From contig CALOBT010000031.1 in NCBI GenBank assembly GCA_942491575.1, positions 1,178,001 through 1,242,000 of the forward strand: DNA of 64,000 nt. The letters are read 5' to 3'. Below are positions 34,140 to 42,563 of the stretch, one piece after another (within the stretch, counting starts at the first letter, position 1; every line of letters starts with the position of its first letter). Source of the stretch: CAZHNW01 sp942491575. GTDB lineage: Bacteria > Spirochaetota > UBA4802 > UBA5550. Position numbers and translations under genes: made by a program. The notes beneath the pieces were generated by a model. It was not told where the DNA came from, did no database searches, and was given only the letters and a program-made list of their open reading frames with translations.

Positions 34140-35167
34140 TTGATGAAAAATTTTTACATGAAATAATAAAACTCAGGGCCAGTTACGCTGACCGGTACAG
34201 AAAAGAGATAGCAGAAAAAGGTAGTGCTGATTTTTTAAGTGACCAGTCTGAAATTTATGAATTAATACACTCCCTGTCTGAAGATATTGAAATTAAAAAC
34301 CTGTTAAAGAAAATATCCACCCTTCTGGTTGTTGATTCCGCTCAGGCAGCTATGCCTGTATCCATAGCTTTTCTGGGTCCGGAGGGAACTTTTACCAGTC
34401 AGGCAGTTGTGAATTTTTATGGCGGAGAAGTTGCACGTATTCCGCAGAAAACAATTGGTGATGTATTTAAAGAAGTAGAGGCGGGTAACGCCACCTACGG
34501 TGTCGTTCCCGTGGAGAACAGTACGGAGGGAGCCGTTACCTTTACCCTCGATGAGTTGATGGAAACGGAATTACAGATTATCGCAGAACAGTACATGAGA
34601 ATTTCCATTTGCCTGATGGCAGTGAAGGAGGGAAGAGAAAATATTTTGAGAATATATTCCCATCCGCAACCGGTAGGGCAGTGTAAGGGATGGTTGAAAA
34701 AAAATTACCCCGATGCCGAGATAGTTATTGTTGATTCAACGACCCGTGCAGCTAAGAGTGCTGCTGAAGATCCCGAGTCTGCGGCAATTGCCGCAGAAAT
34801 AGCCGCTTCGCTTTACGGACTCGAGATAATTGCCGATGGTATCGAAGATTCCCGTCAGAATGCTACAAGGTTTTTTGCAATCGGGAACACCATGCAGAAA
34901 CCGACGGGCAATGATAAAACCAGCCTTGTATGTGCAATAAAAGATAGACCGGCCGCTCTCTCGCGACTCCTGGAACCCTTTTCCCGGGCAGGCATCAACA
35001 TGACTAAAATCGAATCCCGTCCCGATAAGAAAAAAATGTGGGAATACAATTTTTTTATTGATTTCATAGGACACAGGGATGATGAAAAGGTTCGTGAAAC
35101 TCTTGAAAAGATAAAAGACGAGACTATTTTTTTAAAAATTCTCGGTTCATATCCGGTAGGGCGGTAA
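34136..35167 (+). CDS. pheA: prephenate dehydratase with N-terminal chorismate-mutase-like helix region
   Basis: The 343-residue protein has a helical N-terminal region (about 1-75), a prephenate dehydratase domain from about residue 80 (AFLGPEGTFTSQA, YGVVPVENSTEGAVTFTLD, SHPQPVGQCKGWL) and a C-terminal ACT domain (LSRLLEPFSRAGINMTKIES, RPDKKKMWEYNFFID) with the ESRP phenylalanine-binding motif. It makes phenylpyruvate, and Phe probably inhibits it. The N-terminal region sits where P-proteins carry chorismate mutase, but the usual LR-x2-ID-x-ID start is absent, so mutase activity is doubtful. tyrA follows 15 bases downstream. Confidence 0.88.
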   Translation: MIDEKFLHEIIKLRASYADRYRKEIAEKGSADFLSDQSEIYELIHSLSEDIEIKNLLKKISTLLVVDSAQAAMPVSIAFLGPEGTFTSQAVVNFYGGEVARIPQKTIGDVFKEVEAGNATYGVVPVENSTEGAVTFTLDELMETELQIIAEQYMRISICLMAVKEGRENILRIYSHPQPVGQCKGWLKKNYPDAEIVIVDSTTRAAKSAAEDPESAAIAAEIAASLYGLEIIADGIEDSRQNATRFFAIGNTMQKPTGNDKTSLVCAIKDRPAALSRLLEPFSRAGINMTKIESRPDKKKMWEYNFFIDFIGHRDDEKVRETLEKIKDETIFLKILGSYPVGR

Positions 35168-35182
35168 AAATAACCGGTTCTT

Positions 35183-36052
35183 ATGGCTGATTTTAATACA
35201 GTGGTGTTTGTTGGTCCCGGCCTCCTGGGGGGTTCAATTGCCAGGGCCTGCAGGGCTGTTTTTCCAGGTATAAAATGTATCGCCGCCGTTCGTTCTCCTG
35301 AAAAGTTCAGCAAGTTGAAAACTGATGGCGTATTTGACGATATTGTCAGTTCGGAAAATATCCCTGCAAAGGATTCCGATCTTTTTGTTGTCTCTACCCC
35401 GGTAGTTTCCTCGGTTTCCCTTATCCGGGGATTTCTTTTGCGGGATGATTTAAAGAGCGAAGCATTGATTGTTGATGTCGGCAGTATAAAATCAGAGATA
35501 CTGAAAGGTCTTGAGGGAATTCCGGCTTTATGGAGATTTGTTGCCTGTCACCCTATGGCAGGATCGGAAAAAACCGGATTTGAACATAGCCGTGTGGACC
35601 TGTTGGAAAAAGCTACTGTTGTTTTGACTCCCCATAAAGAAAATAGAAATAAAGATCTTTTGAAAATATCATCTTTCTGGGAAGCCCTGGGTGCTGAAGT
35701 TTTCAGTGTTGATCCTCAAAAGCATGATCATATTGTAGCCTATACAAGTCATCTCCCCCATCTGCTTTCTTCGGTACTGGTAAAAACTATCCTGTCATCA
35801 GGTTTTTCCGCTGAAGATATTGGATATCTTTCCGGAGGGGGGCTGCATGACATGTCGCGTCTCGCCGATGGTTCTCCGGTTATCTGGCGGGATATCATAC
35901 TGATGAATCGGCAGTATATTCTGGAAACTCTTCATGCCTATGGAGAGGAGCTTATGGCGCTGGTTGAAATTATTCAAAAAGCGACAGATCCAGGGGCTGA
36001 GATTCAGGCCTTTCTGGAAAAAACACAAAAAGTAAAAAGGAAATTATTATGA
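35183..36052 (+). CDS. tyrA: prephenate dehydrogenase
   Basis: The 289-residue protein starts with a Rossmann motif FVGPGLLGGSIARAC, has DVGSIKSEIL and the substrate-loop motif ACHPMAGSEKTGFEHS, and a helical dimer domain with AYTSHLPHLLSSVL. It oxidises prephenate to 4-hydroxyphenylpyruvate for tyrosine. No fused chorismate mutase or ACT domain is present. Its stop overlaps the cmk start (ATGA). In many bacteria aroA sits between tyrA and cmk; here it does not. Confidence 0.92.
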   Translation: MADFNTVVFVGPGLLGGSIARACRAVFPGIKCIAAVRSPEKFSKLKTDGVFDDIVSSENIPAKDSDLFVVSTPVVSSVSLIRGFLLRDDLKSEALIVDVGSIKSEILKGLEGIPALWRFVACHPMAGSEKTGFEHSRVDLLEKATVVLTPHKENRNKDLLKISSFWEALGAEVFSVDPQKHDHIVAYTSHLPHLLSSVLVKTILSSGFSAEDIGYLSGGGLHDMSRLADGSPVIWRDIILMNRQYILETLHAYGEELMALVEIIQKATDPGAEIQAFLEKTQKVKRKLL

Positions 36053-36738
36053 ATAAGAGATTTGTTGTTGCCGTTGATGGCCCTGCCGGTTCAGGGAAAA
36101 GCAGTGTATCGAAGGAAGTGGCTATAGCGAATGATTTAAAGTATATCGATTCCGGTGCATTATATCGTTCCGTAACATGGTTTTTTCTGCAGAATCACGA
36201 TCAACTGACCCCGGAAATGGATTTTGGTTCTGAACTGGGAAAAATAGAGCTTCGACAGGAATTTAATCCGGATGGCACGGCGGATTCCTATGTCAATCAA
36301 AAGGATGTCTCCTCGCTGATTCGTGATGAAAAAATTACCGGTAATATTGGAGTTGTTTCTGATAATCGTGATGTAAGGGATTTTGTGAACACCATTCTCA
36401 GGGATTGGGCGGAAGCAGATGCAATTATAATGGATGGCAGGGATATCGGAACTGTAGTGTTTCCTGAAGCTGATTTGAAAATATATCTGGATGCCTCAGT
36501 TGAAATTCGCGCTGAGAGAAGAATGAAAGAATATCAGGAAATGGGAAAAAATGTTGACGAAAATGACATCAAAAAACAGATTATACAGCGGGATAAACAG
36601 GACTCAGAAAGATCCTTCGGGGCCCTGAGAAGGGCTGATGATGCCCTGAATGTCGATACTTCCTCAATGACAAAGCAAGAAGTTATTGCTGTTATTGGTG
36701 AATATATTAAAAAGCAAAAAAGTTTATTAATGGATTAA
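36049..36738 (+). CDS. cmk: cytidylate kinase
   Basis: The 229-residue kinase has the P-loop VDGPAGSGKSSVSKE, the substrate motif YIDSGALYRS, and MDGRDIGTVVFPEADLKIYL, followed by RAERR and the lid-type RDKQDSERSFGALRRADDA. It phosphorylates CMP and dCMP. Placement directly before rpsA is conserved in many bacteria. Confidence 0.95.
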   Translation: MNKRFVVAVDGPAGSGKSSVSKEVAIANDLKYIDSGALYRSVTWFFLQNHDQLTPEMDFGSELGKIELRQEFNPDGTADSYVNQKDVSSLIRDEKITGNIGVVSDNRDVRDFVNTILRDWAEADAIIMDGRDIGTVVFPEADLKIYLDASVEIRAERRMKEYQEMGKNVDENDIKKQIIQRDKQDSERSFGALRRADDALNVDTSSMTKQEVIAVIGEYIKKQKSLLMD

Positions 36739-36758
36739 TTGGGTTTTTCGCCCAATTG
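36737..36758 (+). terminator. weak hairpin between cmk and rpsA
   Basis: AATTGGG and CCCAATT form a 7-bp stem around a T-rich loop. No T-tract follows directly, so it may reduce or process read-through rather than end transcription. Confidence 0.35.
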
Positions 36759-36785
36759 ATGAATATTTTTTAAAGGTGACCAATT

Positions 36786-38453
36786 ATGGATCAGTTCACA
36801 GAAGAAATCAATGAATCTATCGATATGGAGCACGTTGCTGATTCCGCGATGGAAGAAATCAAGCCGGGTTCTATTGTAAATGGTGAGATTGTTACCATAG
36901 ATTCAGAATATGCCTATGTTAGTGTTGGAACAAAATCTGACGGTAGAATATCATTGGATGAATTTGATGAACCGCCCCAGGTTGGAGAGCTAATTGATGT
37001 AATGCTTCAGAACAGGAGACTGGTTGATGGTGTTTATCAGTTTTCTCAGAAGGCCGCAAGAGAAGAAAAACTCTGGAGTGAGTTTTTAAGCACCTATGGT
37101 GATGGAATAAAGACCATAAGTGGAAAAGTAATCGCTGCAACAAACAAAGGGAAACTGGTGAGGTGTAACGGCATAACCGCTTTTCTCCCATTCTCTCTCA
37201 GCGCCGATTTAAAAGGTGAATCCGAAACTGAAGAGGAATTCAGCTTTAAGATAAAGAGTATTGACCGGAAAAAGAAATCGATAGTTCTTTCCCGGAAAGA
37301 TTTTATAGATGAAGAAACCGTAGTAAAATGGGAACATTTTGTTGCAAATTATAAAGTTGGCGATCGAATTCAGGGAAAGGTGATTAAATTTGTCGAATTC
37401 GGAGCCTTTGTCCGTGTTGAGGGAATTGATGCCCTGCTGCACAGAAATGACATGTCCTGGAAGAATGTCTTCAAGCAACGTAAAATTTTGAAGCAGAATG
37501 AAGAACGTGAATTTCTCATTTTAAATATAAACCAGGAAGAGGGAAAAATATCTCTCGGACTGAAGCAAATGATGGAAGATCCCTGGGAAACCATTGATGA
37601 AAAAATCAAAGTAGGGGATGTCGTAAAGGGGACTGCAGTTACTATTGTAAACATGGGAGCTTTTGTCGATATTGGCGATGATATCGAAGGTTTCCTTGGT
37701 AACAGTGAACTCTCCTGGACAAAGAATAATGCCCTGGCAAAGGATATTATTCAGAAAGGCCAGGAAATTGATGTTACTGTCCTCGATATTGTAAAAGAAG
37801 AGAAGAAGCTGCTTCTCGGGTACAAACAGAATCAGGAAAATCCATGGAATACTGTTCATGAGCGTTTTCCAGTAGGTTCAGTTCATACGAAAAAAATTAA
37901 AAAAATTGTTAAATTCGGTTTGTTTGTTGAGCTTGAAGATGATATAGATGGTCTGATTCATATATCAGATATTTCATGGGATGATAATAAGGTAAACCTC
38001 GAAGAGAAATTTTCCGTAGGCCAGGAAGTCGAATACAAGATTCTTGAAATTAAAAGCAGAGAAATGAAGGTTGCCTGTGGTATTAAGCAGCTTTCTAAAT
38101 CACCATGGGAAGCAATTGCAGAAAAATATCAGCCGCGTATGAAAGTGGACGGTACTATATCCGGAATAACTCAGTTTGGATTATTTGTTAAGCTTGAAGA
38201 AAATGTTGAAGGCCTTGTTCATATTTCTGAAGTTTCAAAGAATCGGATTGAAGATCTTGAAGAGCACTTTACTCCAGGAGACTCCGTACAGGCATTGATT
38301 CTTGGAGTTGATGTCAATAAAAAGAGACTTAGCCTCAGCCTGAAGCAGTATGATATGATCGCGGAAAAAGAAGAACTTGATAAGATATTAAAAGAAACCA
38401 GACCGAGTACTGTTACCTTGGGTGAAATGGTTAATCTGAAGCTCGGGGAATAA
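36786..38453 (+). CDS. rpsA: 30S ribosomal protein S1
   Basis: The 555-residue protein contains six S1 (OB-fold) domains. Their starts read PGSIVNGEIVTID, ISGKVIAATNKG, VGDRIQGKVIKFVEFGAFV, VGDVVKGTAVTIVNMGAFV, VGSVHTKKIKKIVKFGLFV and RMKVDGTISGITQFGLFV; the first two are the divergent ribosome-anchoring kind and the last ones carry the RNA-binding GLFV/GAFV and HISE/HISD motifs. It helps load mRNA on the 30S subunit. The six-domain form is the one usual in Gram-negative bacteria. The next gene starts only seven bases downstream. Confidence 0.95.
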   Translation: MDQFTEEINESIDMEHVADSAMEEIKPGSIVNGEIVTIDSEYAYVSVGTKSDGRISLDEFDEPPQVGELIDVMLQNRRLVDGVYQFSQKAAREEKLWSEFLSTYGDGIKTISGKVIAATNKGKLVRCNGITAFLPFSLSADLKGESETEEEFSFKIKSIDRKKKSIVLSRKDFIDEETVVKWEHFVANYKVGDRIQGKVIKFVEFGAFVRVEGIDALLHRNDMSWKNVFKQRKILKQNEEREFLILNINQEEGKISLGLKQMMEDPWETIDEKIKVGDVVKGTAVTIVNMGAFVDIGDDIEGFLGNSELSWTKNNALAKDIIQKGQEIDVTVLDIVKEEKKLLLGYKQNQENPWNTVHERFPVGSVHTKKIKKIVKFGLFVELEDDIDGLIHISDISWDDNKVNLEEKFSVGQEVEYKILEIKSREMKVACGIKQLSKSPWEAIAEKYQPRMKVDGTISGITQFGLFVKLEENVEGLVHISEVSKNRIEDLEEHFTPGDSVQALILGVDVNKKRLSLSLKQYDMIAEKEELDKILKETRPSTVTLGEMVNLKLGE

Positions 38454-38459
38454 CAATAT

Positions 38460-39146
38460 ATGTCAAAAATAAAAGTTCGAAATAATATTGAAATTGAAAG
38501 AAATCCTGTTGAACGGTATTTGATGAAGGTAGCAGATTTTTTCAGGGAGAATCGCAAGGTTGCATTGTATTCTCTTGTTGGAATCCTGATTCTGGGTATC
38601 CTGTTGATAGCATCTTCTGTATTTATTGAGTTGAGATCGGAAAAGCAGCAGGTTGTATATGAAAAAATTATGGATCACTACTACAAGAATAGTAGTGATA
38701 AAAAGGCTATCGAAAAGACGATTGCTGATCTGAAAGACCTTGCAGATAGTTCTTATATTGGATTTACATCAAAAATGCCTTATTATATAATGGGCAATCT
38801 GCAATTCGAATTAAAGGATTATGATCAGGCCAGGGTTAATCTTCTTAAATTTGCCGACAAAAGTTCTTCTGATATATTTATCCCTCTTGCCTTGATCAAG
38901 GCTGCCCTGGCTTCTGAAGAAGCCGGTAAAATTGATGAAGCACTAAAATCACTCCTGGAACTGGAAAAAATGTACCCTGAAGGTATGGTGAGTGATCAGA
39001 TTCTTTATAATATAGGGAGAGTTTATGTCCGGAAAGGCGACTTTGCCAGGGGCAAAACCTACTTTAGCAAAGTGATGGCCCTTTATCCTCAGTCTGCAAT
39101 TGCCGGGAAGGCAAAGCAGCGTTTGATTTTGGCTGAAAAAAAGTGA
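38460..39146 (+). CDS. membrane-anchored TPR protein (YfgM-like)
   Basis: The 228-residue protein has a basic cytoplasmic N-terminus, one membrane helix (VALYSLVGILILGILLIASS, about 32-52) and a periplasmic helical domain with TPR-like units (YIMGNLQFELKDYDQARVNL, ILYNIGRVYVRKGDFARGKT). The layout recalls YfgM and similar chaperone-type proteins at the Sec translocon. It is closely coupled to rpsA. The exact function is unknown. Confidence 0.7.
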   Translation: MSKIKVRNNIEIERNPVERYLMKVADFFRENRKVALYSLVGILILGILLIASSVFIELRSEKQQVVYEKIMDHYYKNSSDKKAIEKTIADLKDLADSSYIGFTSKMPYYIMGNLQFELKDYDQARVNLLKFADKSSSDIFIPLALIKAALASEEAGKIDEALKSLLELEKMYPEGMVSDQILYNIGRVYVRKGDFARGKTYFSKVMALYPQSAIAGKAKQRLILAEKK

Positions 39147-39184
39147 TAATGCATGGGATATGTCGATATTTTCAAAAATTTAAT

Positions 39185-39212
39185 TTGACATATCCGGGCG
39201 CTTAAATAATTA
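39185..39212 (+). promoter_or_regulatory. putative promoter of rpmF
   Basis: TTGACA (39185-39190) is followed after 16 bases by TAATTA. The start codon of rpmF lies about 75 bases further on. Confidence 0.35.
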
Positions 39213-39288
39213 ATCCTAAAATAGCTTTACATATTATTCTATTTAATATACAGTGATGTTTTGTATAATAAACACATGGAGTTGAACT

Positions 39289-39480
39289 GTGGCAGTACCT
39301 AAGAGAAGAAAATCAAAATCGAAATCTAGAATGAGAAGATCCCATGACGCTATAGGTGTCCCCTCTCTGCGTCCATGCTCAAAATGTGGTTCTTATACAG
39401 TACCTCACAGAGTGTGTCCCGAATGCGGCTTTTATAAGGGAGAACTTGTTGTTGAGAAGAAAGTAAAAATTTCTGACTAA
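39289..39480 (+). CDS. rpmF: 50S ribosomal protein L32
   Basis: The 63-residue protein starts with AVPKRRKSKSKSRMRRSH, the standard L32 beginning, and carries a zinc ribbon CSKCGSYTVPHRVCPECGFY (two CxxC pairs), so it is the zinc-binding form. The start is GTG behind ATGGAG. A terminator follows and acpP is next; the usual plsX and fab genes are absent from this spot. Confidence 0.96.
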   Translation: MAVPKRRKSKSKSRMRRSHDAIGVPSLRPCSKCGSYTVPHRVCPECGFYKGELVVEKKVKISD

Positions 39481-39503
39481 GCAGATATCATATTTTGTCA
39501 CTG

Positions 39504-39534
39504 AAAGGGATGCATTATACAGCATCCCTTTTTG
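39504..39534 (+). terminator. rho-independent terminator after rpmF
   Basis: A ten-base stem (AAAGGGATGC with GCATCCCTTT) with an eight-base loop that runs into T residues. It lies 24 bases after the rpmF stop. Confidence 0.85.
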
Positions 39535-39543
39535 TATTTAATC

Positions 39544-39571
39544 TTGACAGGATGTAATTGAACTGTAACAT
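39544..39571 (+). promoter_or_regulatory. putative promoter of acpP
   Basis: TTGACA at 39544-39549, a 16-base spacer and TAACAT at 39566-39571, directly behind the rpmF terminator and about 35 bases before the acpP start. Confidence 0.5.
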
Positions 39572-39607
39572 CTCCATATGTTTTGTGTTGAGATCAGGAG
39601 GTAATTA

Positions 39608-39841
39608 ATGAGTGATCTTTTTGAAAAAGTAAAAGAAATTATCGTTAAGCAGTTGAATGTCGAAAATTCGAATGTGACTGAAGATGCTTCTTTTGTCGAT
39701 GATCTCGGTGCAGATTCTATCGATTCAGTTGAATTGATTATGGCTTTTGAGATGGAATTTAATATTGAAATTTCAGAAGAAGATGCAGAACTGCTTCACA
39801 CTGTTAAAGACATAGTTAAATATATCAGTGAAAAAATCTAG
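39608..39841 (+). CDS. acpP: acyl carrier protein
   Basis: A 77-residue acidic four-helix protein. The phosphopantetheine site is the Ser in DDLGADSIDSVELIMAFE; the usual DSL is DSI here. It carries growing acyl chains in fatty-acid synthesis. An excellent ribosome-binding site (AGGAGGT) precedes the ATG. rnc follows after 72 bases, as in many genomes where fabF lies between them; fabF is missing here. Confidence 0.96.
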   Translation: MSDLFEKVKEIIVKQLNVENSNVTEDASFVDDLGADSIDSVELIMAFEMEFNIEISEEDAELLHTVKDIVKYISEKI

Positions 39842-39913
39842 TTTTAATACCAGTTTATTCCATATTTGATTATGACTTCCTGTTTCGTTAAAGAATAGCG
39901 GTTATCCCTTACA

Positions 39914-40675
39914 ATGAACAAGAAAGAAAAAAAAACAAGTTCTGAACAGAACAAGCAAAATAAAAGAAGCCGTACCCGGCAAATGGACAAGCTCCAAAGC
40001 ATCCTTCGTGTTAAATTCAAGGACAAACGTCTTCTTGTAAGAGCCCTCGTACACAGATCCTACATTAATGAATCGGGAACTTCCGTCAAAGACAATGAAA
40101 GACTTGAATATCTAGGTGATTCTGTCCTTGGCCTTGTTGTAAATGAATATCTTTTTAAACACTTTGAAGATTATCACGAAGGCGATCTGGCTAAGATAAA
40201 GTCAGTAGTTGTATCCGAAGAAACACTGGCAAAAAACGCCCGAGATTTGAATCTCGGCAGCTTCATCATGATGGGAAAGGGTGAAGAGATGAGCGGGGGA
40301 AGAAAGAGATCTTCAATTCTCGCTAACACTCTTGAAGCGGTTATCGGGGCAATATACCTTGATTCCGGACTAAAAGAAGCAAGACGATTTATCCTTGGTT
40401 TGATGAAAGGCGATGTTGAGCGCGTTGACAATCTTACTTACCAGAGGGACCCGAAAACGACTCTCCAGGAATATGTACAGAAGAAGTATAAAGAAAGACC
40501 CCTGTATGATGTAGTTGAAGAAAAAGGCCCTGATCACCAGAAGGAGTTTCATGTTGCCCTTTTTGTAAATGGCAAAAAAGTTGCCCTGGGAAAGGGAAGC
40601 AGCAAAAGAAAAGCAGAGATGAATGCTGCAGAGCAGACTTTGAAAGAGATAGATAAAGGAGAGCTTGATATTTGA
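39914..40675 (+). CDS. rnc: ribonuclease III
   Basis: The 253-residue enzyme has a basic N-terminal extension of about 30 residues, the catalytic signature NERLEYLGDSVLGLVV (metal-binding Glu and Asp), a second acidic site in NTLEAVIGAIYLDSG, and a C-terminal double-stranded-RNA-binding domain (KTTLQEYVQKKYKERPLYDV, KGSSKRKAEMNAAEQTL). It processes rRNA precursors and cleaves structured RNA. The next gene starts on its last base. Confidence 0.95.
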   Translation: MNKKEKKTSSEQNKQNKRSRTRQMDKLQSILRVKFKDKRLLVRALVHRSYINESGTSVKDNERLEYLGDSVLGLVVNEYLFKHFEDYHEGDLAKIKSVVVSEETLAKNARDLNLGSFIMMGKGEEMSGGRKRSSILANTLEAVIGAIYLDSGLKEARRFILGLMKGDVERVDNLTYQRDPKTTLQEYVQKKYKERPLYDVVEEKGPDHQKEFHVALFVNGKKVALGKGSSKRKAEMNAAEQTLKEIDKGELDI

Positions 40676-41124
40676 TGTCGGAAGAATCTGGACCACGGGT
40701 GAGAGTTGCCGGAGTAATTATTGAAAACAAAAAGATACTTCTAATCGCCCATAAAAAAAATGATTCTATCTACTGGCTAATTCCCGGTGGAGGGGTCGAT
40801 TATGGTGAATCCCTCGAAGAGGCTCTGATTCGTGAATTTTCCGAAGAACTTAATATCTCCGTAAGTGTAGATCAACTCGCTCTGCTTATGGATTCAATCG
40901 ATCCTGAAGGTAATCGGCACATTATAAATATCTGTTTTTTCTGCAAATATCTTGGCGGAGAGTTCGCCCTCGGAGATGATGAACGGTTGGAGAATTACGG
41001 ATTTTTCACAGCAGAAGAATTAAAGGAATTACAAATATACCCGCCTATTAATGATAAACTGATCGAATTGATGTCAGGAACAGCCAGGGTTGAATATCTG
41101 GGAAAATTATGGCAGAAGGCATAA
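40675..41124 (+). CDS. Nudix hydrolase
   Basis: The 149-residue protein carries a perfect Nudix box, GGGVDYGESLEEALIREFSE followed by ELNI (G-x5-E-x7-R-E-x2-E-E-x-x). It hydrolyses a nucleoside diphosphate linked to another group; the substrate is unknown. A TTG three bases earlier is also in frame, but the ATG is more likely. It overlaps rnc by one base and aroB by 16 bases, so all three are co-translated. Confidence 0.9.
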   Translation: MSEESGPRVRVAGVIIENKKILLIAHKKNDSIYWLIPGGGVDYGESLEEALIREFSEELNISVSVDQLALLMDSIDPEGNRHIINICFFCKYLGGEFALGDDERLENYGFFTAEELKELQIYPPINDKLIELMSGTARVEYLGKLWQKA

Positions 41125-42197
41125 AGACAATCGAAGTAAGGGCTGGTAATGCCTCTTACAATTATAGTGTTGGTAACAGGGTATTGGATATAAATTCCCT
41201 TGTCGCCTCTCTGAAGAAAATAGATCGTATCGGCATAATCATCAGCAAGCGTGTCTTCGATCTCCACAGGGAATATATTGAAGGATCCTTCCCCCAAACT
41301 CTTCCATTTGACGTATTTATCATGGAGGATGATGAAGAAAATAAGAGTTATCTATATGCCGAAGGCTTTCTCCAGAAGATGGTTAAAAACGGCTTTAGCA
41401 GAAATTCTCTTCTCCTGGGAATCGGGGGCGGTGTCGTTGGAGATTTTACCGGATTTCTCGCTTCTGTTTACATGAGGGGGGTATCCGTACTGCATGTTCC
41501 GACGACCTTGCTTTCAATGGTTGATTCAAGTATTGGCGGCAAGGTCGCGGTTAATCTCAGTGTGGGTAAAAACATTGTCGGGGCTTTTCATCAGCCGATG
41601 GGGGTTCTCAGTGATGTATCCTTTCTGGAGACACTACCTGAAAAAGAATGGCTCAATGGCCTTACGGAGATAATTAAGCATGGTTTAATTGGCGATGAGG
41701 AGACTTTGAGTCTACTCGATTCGATCAGTAAGGAAAATGTAACGGATAAGAATATAATAATCGATATTATAAGGGCTTCTGCCGCTTTTAAGGCATCTAT
41801 TGTTGAAAAAGATGAAAAGGAAGGCGGGATCAGGGCAATACTGAATTTTGGCCATACCGTTGCTCATGCCCTGGAATCGATTCTTGAATTTACCGGTATA
41901 AGTCATGGTGAGGCTGTTGCGGCGGGGATGATAGTCGAAACAGAAATGTCAAAAAGAATCGGGCTTCTCCCGGAAGAAGATGCAGAAAGAATAATTAACC
42001 TGATGCATAAATTTTTGCCTTCGCAATACTGTTATGAATTATCGGGAACAGATTTAATAGAACATATGAAGTATGATAAAAAGAACAAAGATGGGAAAAT
42101 TAATTTTGTTCTTTTGGAGGGAGTTGGACTTCCTGTAATAGATAAAAATGTTGATGATAATTGCATTCTAGAAGCCTTGAAATTGATTTTAAAATAA
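41109..42197 (+). CDS. aroB: 3-dehydroquinate synthase
   Basis: The 362-residue enzyme has the NAD-binding motif LLGIGGGVVGDFTGFLAS, the substrate region VPTTLLSMVDSSIGGKVAVN, TEIIKHGLIGD, and the zinc-binding set Glu in TEIIKHG, His in NFGHTVAHALE and His in ISHGEAVAAGM. It closes the ring in the second step of the shikimate pathway, which feeds the nearby pheA and tyrA. Length is normal. Confidence 0.94.
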   Translation: MAEGIKTIEVRAGNASYNYSVGNRVLDINSLVASLKKIDRIGIIISKRVFDLHREYIEGSFPQTLPFDVFIMEDDEENKSYLYAEGFLQKMVKNGFSRNSLLLGIGGGVVGDFTGFLASVYMRGVSVLHVPTTLLSMVDSSIGGKVAVNLSVGKNIVGAFHQPMGVLSDVSFLETLPEKEWLNGLTEIIKHGLIGDEETLSLLDSISKENVTDKNIIIDIIRASAAFKASIVEKDEKEGGIRAILNFGHTVAHALESILEFTGISHGEAVAAGMIVETEMSKRIGLLPEEDAERIINLMHKFLPSQYCYELSGTDLIEHMKYDKKNKDGKINFVLLEGVGLPVIDKNVDDNCILEALKLILK

Positions 42198-42212
42198 TCG
42201 GGAGCCCCGGCA

Positions 42213-42563
42213 ATGTCAGAGCCTATTAATTTTACAATAAAAGAATTTGAAGGTTTCAAGGTTCTTGATCTTAAAGGAAGTCTTAACTCCGGTAACAGCA
42301 TAAGTTTTGAAAAGACAGTCAAGGAGATTTGTACCAAAGAAAGTGCGATAATCAATATGGAAAATGTTGATATGGTCTCCTCTTCAGGACTTACTGCTCT
42401 TGTGGAAGTTTCTCAATTTGCCCGTGAACAGGAACGCAGGGTTGTACTGGTGTGGGCCAATAGTGATATAACCAAAATGGTTGAAATTACAGATAATTAC
42501 GGTTTTCTGATTTTTGCCGAATCCCTTGAGGAAGCCGTAACAAAAATTCATTATTATACCTGA
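42213..42563 (+). CDS. STAS-domain protein (anti-sigma-factor antagonist type)
   Basis: The 116-residue protein is a single STAS domain like SpoIIAA/RsbV: FEGFKVLDLKGSLNSGNSIS, then MENVDMVSSSGLTALVEVSQ where the second or third Ser is the usual phosphorylation site. It would bind a kinase-type anti-sigma factor when unphosphorylated. No such kinase or phosphatase gene is adjacent. Its stop codon TGA at 42561-42563 touches the stop of the opposing ABC gene (TGATCA serves both). Confidence 0.85.
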   Translation: MSEPINFTIKEFEGFKVLDLKGSLNSGNSISFEKTVKEICTKESAIINMENVDMVSSSGLTALVEVSQFAREQERRVVLVWANSDITKMVEITDNYGFLIFAESLEEAVTKIHYYT

